A stretch of DNA of 64,000 bases, taken from contig NC_035170.2 of NCBI RefSeq assembly GCF_001659605.2, forward strand, positions 7,509,001-7,573,000. The letters are read 5' to 3'. The translations under genes were made by a program, and so were the position numbers. The first letter of the stretch is position 1; every line of letters starts with the position of its first letter. Shown here in pieces: positions 58,367-64,000 of this stretch. The notes beneath the pieces were generated by a model. It was not told the origin of the DNA. It saw only the letters and a program-made list of their open reading frames with translations, and did no database searches. The stretch comes from Manihot esculenta. Its lineage: Eukaryota > Streptophyta > Magnoliopsida > Malpighiales > Euphorbiaceae.

Positions 58367-58542
58367 TGCATCACATACATATCATAGCATTAATGCACAT
58401 GCTCATCATCATGGCATTTCACATCATCATACAAGACAGGACTCCATATCCTATCCTAGTGGACATGATCTTCCTATTGTGCTTGCCCTACTATAACCTC
58501 TATGAGCCCGACACACTATAGGTCCGACCATGTGAACCTAGG

Positions 58543-58554
58543 GCTCTGATACCA
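58543..58554 (-). other. Primer-binding site of element G (tRNA-iMet)
   Basis: TGGTATCAGAGC on the reverse strand, three bases from the LTR. Confidence 0.92.
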
Positions 58555-58557
58555 TTC

Positions 58558-60988
58558 TGTAACGACCCGAAAATCCGGACCGCTACCGGCGCTAGGATCC
58601 AGATTGGCATAAGGCCGCCGGGACCCGTAGCAAGCCTACTATACATCCTGTACAGCTGGTATAATCCCAAACATGATCAAACATATCCATAAAACATTTA
58701 AAACTTTACCTTTTTCCCAGTTTGACCTGTGTATGCACTATGACTGAACTCATAGAACCCCTAGGGTCAGCATACCCTATGTCAAACTCGGTCCATCACA
58801 TGTAACAACATAAAATAAAACTCATGTACAAAGGGATTATCCAACTCGGGCCAAGCACAATACTATAACTCTGAACATATATCATTATGCAATACATCTC
58901 TTTTTACATCAATACATAACCTTACATTACATCATGTCCACCATTATTCTATTACATAAACATGACCATGGACGTAACCTGCTGATCTCCTGACTATCTC
59001 TGACCCTGCAAACCTGGGGTTAGGGGAGAGGGGTGAGCTAAAAAGCCCAGTGAGCAGAAACCATAAAAGAAAACAGTTCATTTTAAAGTATGCTATCATG
59101 GAATGCGTCACATCACAAATATATCACCTCAAGGATGAATCTGTCACCAATAGCCCTCTACATATCAAACTCGTACCATAACAAGTCAACAATACTCTAT
59201 GCCAGGGGCGATACGGCCACGCCTGGACTTCACATACTCTATGCCAGGGGCGATACGGCCACACCTGGACTTCTCATGCTCTATGCCAGGGGCGATACGG
59301 CCACACCTGGACTTCTCATCTCATATCATATCGTACATGCCATATCATATCATTCCACATCATGTCATAACATATTGAGGGCTAGAGGATCATCCAGTAT
59401 CCATGCACATCATCATCATCGTATTATGCTATGCATCATATTCGTGAATTCTAATGCAAACAACCTATTACATAACATGGTATTCATGATGCATGAACAT
59501 GCTTGAACATGCTGAAAACATTTGATTTAAAATATAAGGGTTAGTTCCACTCACCTCTGGCTAGCTCTGGACTAACTCTGAAGCAGCTAACACTGCTAAA
59601 CACCTCGGTTCCTCGGGTCCGATCCTACACAGGTGGACTCCAGTGAGGTGCCAAACATACTCTAAACAATACATAAACAACTCCCCAAAAACCCCCTAAA
59701 ATATCACTTAAACATGCATAGAAAACACTCATGAAAAGGCTGGACAGGGCACTTTCGGCGGCACTTTCGGCGGCCGAACCCTCTCTCCAGAGACGAAAGT
59801 CAGGCACTTTCGGCGGCCGAACATCACCTTCGGCGGCCGAAAGTCTGCTTTCAAGCCAAAACTCAACTTTCGGGGGCAAGGTTAGGCGGCCAATCCCTGC
59901 ATCCTCAGGCAGGTTCGGCGGCCGAAACCACCTTCGGCGGCCGAACCTGAGTTCATCCAGAACTCAGCCTTTGTGCATTTCAAGCCTCCCAAACCTTCCA
60001 TACACCCCAAAACAAGCATCCAACTTCTCAAACACATGCATACATCCTTAACCATGCACAAGGGAGCTCAAACAAGTTTAAACTCCCAAAAACAACATCT
60101 AAAGCATACATAGATAGTTTATGACCCACATAGGCCAAAACCATCAAAACAAACCAAACCTCACATACTCTCTCCCAATCATGCATACTCTCTCCCATAT
60201 GCTCAAGGGGCTTGAAAACTGACCTAAACCCCAACACAAACATCACATGAACATACATTATCATACATTGGGCATAAAACCCACATAAACCCTAACATGC
60301 ATATCTACCCATACTCAACCATCAAAACCTCTTAAAACTCACTTAAAACTTCATGAAACGTAAAAGAAAGCATAGATCCACACTTACCTCTTGAAGATCG
60401 AGGGTTTGTGCGAGCTCTAACTTGGAGATGGGAGGAAACTACTCCTTGGGTCTCCAAGCTCCCAAAACTTTGATCTAAGCTTGAAAACTCTTCAAAACAA
60501 CCATGGAACTCATAAAAAGTATGAAGGAGATGAAGAGAAAACGTGAAAATGACCAAAGGAGGACATGAACACACTTGAGCTCGAGAATGGGGAGAAAACT
60601 CGCCCATTTTCGGTCTGAGGGGCTTTTATAGGTGGCCAGCCAAATCTCCTTCGGCGGCCTAACGTGCAAGCAAAACACCCCCATGTTCGGCGGCCGAACC
60701 TGGTTTGTTCAAACATAGCTTTCGGAGGCCAAAAGCGCTCCCAAAACCAACTCATGTTCGGCGGCCGAACCTCATTTTCGGCGGCCGAACCTGGCAAAAA
60801 CCTCCTTGGTCTTTTCTTTTTCAAAACTCACTTCTTTTTCATTTAAAACCATGAAATCAGTAAAAATCATTTTAGAAATCACATTTTACCCCCTCTAGAA
60901 GACTCTGGCATCATCAAAATTCTATATTCCAACAGGGATTCCGCCGGAAGGTAGGGATTCCGATGCCGGAATCTAGCCGGGTATTACA
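58558..60988 (-). repeat. 5' LTR of element G (right on the window)
   Basis: 2431 bp with the same layout as the left LTR. Hairpin units are at about 59201-59307, the array at about 59750-59950 and the TATA box (reverse, TATAAAAGC) at 60622-60630. Confidence 0.93.
59201..59307 (-). repeat. Hairpin units of element G 5' LTR, three copies
   Basis: On the element strand each unit reads CCAGG, a loop with TGTGGCCGTATCGCC or a close variant, then CCTGG and CAT. The stem is perfect although the loop differs strongly from C and F. Confidence 0.78.
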
Positions 60989-61444
60989 AGTTATGCAGAC
61001 ATCCGCAGACGACAAGTAGAGTTTCAGGAGGGGGATCTGGTATTGCTCAAGGTGTCTCCTATGAAAGGAGTGGTTCACTTTGGGAAGAAGGGTAAACTAG
61101 CCCCACGATACATCGGACCCTTTGAAATCTTGCAGAAGATTGGGAATGTGTCGTACAAGCTAGATTTGCCTGCTTCAATGGAAAGAATCCATCCGGTTTT
61201 CCATGTTTCAATGTTGAGGAAGTTTGTGTCAGATCCGGGCAAGGTTCTTAGTGAGCCTGATGTGGAGATCCAAGAGGATCTCACCTATGTTGAGCAGCCA
61301 GTGCGGATCATAGACACCCAGATCAGAAAGCTGAGAAACAAGGAAATCCCGATGGTGAAAGTCCTGTGGAACCACCACAATATGGAAGAATGCACTTGGG
61401 AGACACGGGAGTCCATGCTCCAGCAATACCCTTATCTTTTCTGA
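60989..61444 (+). pseudogene. pol: Element D pol, integrase C-terminus and tail
   Basis: The piece resumes D in phase after G ([17 protein letters not shown]). It reads the [16 protein letters not shown] segment and the chromodomain-like tail ending QQYPYLF, with the natural stop TGA at 61442-61444. It is unbroken. It belongs to the same gag-pol as 27558-29558, 39366-39758 and 49654-51795. Confidence 0.9.
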
Positions 61445-61515
61445 GGTTTGTTCCTTGTGAGTTTTATGTGCTTTGTATTTATGATATGTGTATGGCATGC
61501 TATGTGCTAGTTGAG

Positions 61516-61537
61516 GAACATTCGGGGACGAATGTTC
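61516..61537 (+). repeat. Pre-polypurine hairpin of element D
   Basis: Arms GAACATTCG and CGAATGTTC with a GGGA loop. A polypurine tract (run of seven G, then AGAA) follows up to 61552. Confidence 0.87.
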
Positions 61538-61552
61538 TTAAGGGGGGGAGAA

Positions 61553-63755
61553 TGTAATACCCGGCTAGACTCCGGTATCGGAATTCCTACCGTCCTGTGG
61601 AATCTCGGATGTCGGAGACCTCTAGAAGGGTAAAACCATGTTTTCTTAAGATGTTTTGATGTATTTTATGGTTTTTAATGAAAATAAATCCATGTTTTGA
61701 GTGGAGAGGGCCTTGGAGACTTTGCCAGGTTCGGCCGCCGAACGTGGGGAGGTTTTGGCCAAGGTTCGGCCGCCGAACTTGCATGCGCTGTAGGGGCACG
61801 TTAGGCCGCCGAAAGGTGGTAAGGACAGCCCTATAAAAGGACCCCATGGCCGAAACGGACAAGCTTTTCTTCCCGTTTTCGGCCAAGGTGAGTTCTCCAC
61901 CGCCCCTCCTCTGTTTTGAGCTTTTCCCTTCGAGATTTCATGTTTTTCTTATGAGTTTTCACCTTGTTTTGAAGATTTTCGAGTTTAAAGCAAGTTTTGG
62001 AGCTTTGAGGTTCAAGAACTCAAATCTCTCCCATCTCCGAGCTAGGGTCATTTTCCTCTCGATCTACAAGAGGTAAGGGCCGATCTTGAGCTCACTACAT
62101 GTTTTTAACAAGTTTTAAGTTTATTCTTGAAGTAGAAATGCATGTGTAGGGTTTTATGAGTTTTTGGGTTTTTGTTGGTTTATGGGCAATGTATGTTGGA
62201 TTTGTGTTGTTTGATGTGTTGTAGATGGGGTTTGAGATAGTTTGAAGCCCCTAGGAGCTTGTATGTTTGAGTATGTGTGTTGTAGAATAGGATTATGCAT
62301 GATTGGAAGTTTTGGAGGCAAATGTGCATAGAGGAGCCAAGTTTCTACCCTTTGGCAGAAACCAGGTTCGGCAGCCGAAGGACTTTCGGCCGCCGAACAT
62401 GGCTGTGGAGGCAGCCTTTCGGCTGCCGAAGCCTGCCCCCGAAAAGAGACTTTCATCTCTGTCTGGGACTTTCGGCCGCCGAAGGTGCCGCCGAACCTGC
62501 CTGGGTTTCGGCTTTGGAGGGACTTTCGGCCGCCGAAGGTGCCGCCGAAAGTGCCCTGTTCAGCCTTCCTTTGCATGATTTCGCATAATTGTTTTGAGGT
62601 GTTTTAGGGGGTTTTTGGGGGATGTTTTTAGAGTTATGTTCTAGTTGTTTGGCCCCTCATTTGAGTCCACCTGTGTAGGTTCGGACCCGAGGAACTGAGG
62701 ACCCCAGCAGTGAGTTAGCTGCATCAGTCTTTGTCAGAGCTAGCCAAGAGGTGAGTAGAATAAACCTTTACGATTTAAAGCAAATAAATTATAAAGTTTT
62801 GAGCATGTTCATGCATCATGAATGCCATGCGATGAATTAGGTTGTTTGCATTAGAAATCACGAATATGTTGCATTGCATTTATGATGTTGATGTGGATTG
62901 GTTATTGGATGACCCTTTAGTCCTCATATGATATGATGATGATACGACATGATATGGTATGGAAGTCCAGGTTGTACCCATTCTACATCCCTGGCACTAT
63001 GTAAGAGAAAGTCCAGGTTGTACCCATTCTACGTCCCTGGCACATTGGAATGTTATGATATGTTATGTTAAGAGAAAGATCGGTTGTACCCATTCTACGT
63101 CCCGGCACTTTGGAAGGTAGAGGACTATTGGTGACAATACCATCCGAGATGTGATTTGTTGTGATGTGTTGCATTACATGATGGCATGAGATTTTAAATG
63201 TTGTTTTCTATTATTCTGCTCACTGGGCTCTAGTAGCTCACCCCTTTTCCCTAATCCCCCAGGATTGCAGGTACGGGCTAGACAGAGAAGTCAAGAAGAG
63301 TAAAGTCATATGTTTGTAATAGATAGAAAGTGGACATGATAAATTGTATAATGATGTAAAGTTTGAATAGTCATGTTATGTATAATGATATTGAGGATTA
63401 GAAGTTGTGCTTGACCCTATGGATGTTGTTATCCCTTTTATTACATGATCTTAGATGTTTTATGATGTAGATGTAAACCAACTCAACACATGTTATGCCA
63501 CCCATTGGGGGCATTGATGAGATCCCACAGAGGGGTCAAGTTTATGATTATGACTATGTTCAGTGCATGTACAGGTTGAGTTTGGTGTATGATAGACTGT
63601 ATGAAAGAAAAGTTTTAAATTTTTATGTATGTTGTTGATCATGTATGGGATTAAACAGGTTTACAGGTTACATGTCAGGCTTGCTACGGGTTCCGGCGGC
63701 CTTAAGCCGATCTGGATCCTAGCGCCTGTAGCGGTCCGATTTTCGGGTCGTTACA
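61553..63755 (+). repeat. 3' LTR of element D
   Basis: Starts TGTAATACCCGG and ends GGGTCGTTACA, 2203 bp. The first array has lost 77 bp compared with the 5' LTR. The TATA box is at 61832-61840, the second array at about 62362-62560 and the hairpin units at about 62966-63107. Confidence 0.92.
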
Positions 63756-64000
63756 AAAAAGGCACGGGAATGGTTTAAGTGTTATGTGGACCCGAGACTA
63801 GACGGCATGACATGGGAGGAATTTGCGAATGAGTTCGCTAGATGGGCCTTTCCAGACAGTTCCAGAGAACTGAAGATGATTGAGTTTGAGCAGCTGAGGC
63901 AGGCAGAACACATGAGTGTAGAGGAGTTCACGGATAAATTCTTGGAGCTATTGCCTTTTTCAGGGCAAGCTCTAGATACAGATTCGAAGAAAGCCAAGAG
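63756..64000 (+). CDS. gag: Element H gag, continued (open at window end)
   Basis: The frame from 24274-25016 resumes in phase. It reads [30 protein letters not shown] and EFEQLRQAEHMSVEEF, which are Gag core motifs found in all copies. No stop is present up to 64000. The zinc motifs and pol should follow outside the window. Confidence 0.87.

Larger units (their letters stand above)
51796..60988 (-). mobile_element. Element G: non-autonomous reverse-strand element with gag but ruined pol
   Basis: LTRs are 51796-54281 (2486 bp) and 58558-60988 (2431 bp). I count about 20 substitutions between them (about 0.8 percent), plus one 55-bp array unit present only in the left copy. The gag frame is continuous for 1458 bases with three C-to-T stops. 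Pol is shortened by about 1.1 kb, lacks the integrase zinc domain and DDE core, and is full of indels. The primer site, leader hairpin and pre-polypurine hairpin are intact. Confidence 0.92.
25017..63755 (+). mobile_element. Element D: Ty3/gypsy retrotransposon carrying three further insertions
   Basis: D's own parts are 25017-29558, 39366-39758, 49654-51795 and 60989-63755, about 9.8 kb. LTRs are 25017-27296 and 61553-63755. I count by eye about 28 substitutions between them (about 1.3 percent), plus a 77-bp deletion in the 3' copy next to the first array. The gag-pol frame stays in register across all three insertions and carries four in-frame stops, all transitions. Confidence 0.92.
21692..64000 (+). 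mobile_element. Element H: outermost retrotransposon, runs past the window end
   Basis: H has a 5' LTR (21692-24004), a primer-binding site, a leader hairpin and gag (24274-25016). Gag is interrupted by element D and resumes at 63756-64000 in the same frame. No stop occurs in the visible gag. The rest of pol and the 3' LTR lie beyond the window. CTCCT (21687-21691) would be the left target duplication. Confidence 0.88.

Overview
The window is plant nuclear DNA made almost entirely of long-terminal-repeat (LTR) retrotransposons of one Ty3/gypsy family, inserted into one another. I see no host gene, rRNA or tRNA. A plant is indicated by primer-binding sites that match the 3' end of initiator-Met tRNA (TGGTATCAGAGC), by a single gag-pol frame (zinc-knuckle Gag, protease, RT, RNase H, integrase, C-terminal chromodomain-like tail) and by LTRs of about 2.2 kb. 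Together these fit the Tekay/Del chromovirus lineage. A eudicot is likely and Euphorbiaceae is only a guess.

Left block (1-21691). Two LTR remnants (1-924, 925-1559) precede element B (1560-19298). B was entered by element C (3885-13563, target-site duplication ATGGG) and by a reverse-strand solo LTR (15880-17675, duplication TAACC). B stops abruptly inside its integrase at about 19298. It is joined there to an unrelated retroelement gag relic (19299-20270), followed by a truncated reverse-strand LTR (20271-21691).

Right block (21692-64000). Element H starts at 21692 and runs off the window. Its gag is split by element D (25017-63755, duplication AAGAA/AAAAA). D's pol is split three times: by E (29559-39365, forward, GGTTG), by F (39759-49653, reverse, CCCAT) and by G (51796-60988, reverse, AGTTC/AGTTA). 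Removing the insertions leaves D in one frame broken by only four nonsense transitions.

How the pieces relate. E and F carry uninterrupted gag-pol frames of 1660 and 1663 codons. F's two LTRs have the same length and no difference I could find, so F is the best candidate for a recently active autonomous copy. G has young LTRs, a continuous gag frame with three C-to-T stops, and a wrecked pol without the integrase core. It looks like a Gag-carrying non-autonomous copy moved in trans by relatives such as F or E.

Shared non-coding architecture. Each complete LTR has a near-palindromic GGCCGCC-type array on both sides of a TATA box, about 1.9 kb of LTR downstream of that TATA box, conserved splice-like motifs, and a tandem hairpin repeat whose arms covary between subfamilies (CCAGG/CCTGG, CCTGG/CCAGG, CCGG/CCGG, CCAGTG/CGCTGG). 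Two more conserved inverted repeats lie in the leader before gag (arms GGTTCATGTG/CACATGAACC) and just before the polypurine tract (arms GAACATTCG/CGAATGTTC). These structures are the most unusual content of the window.
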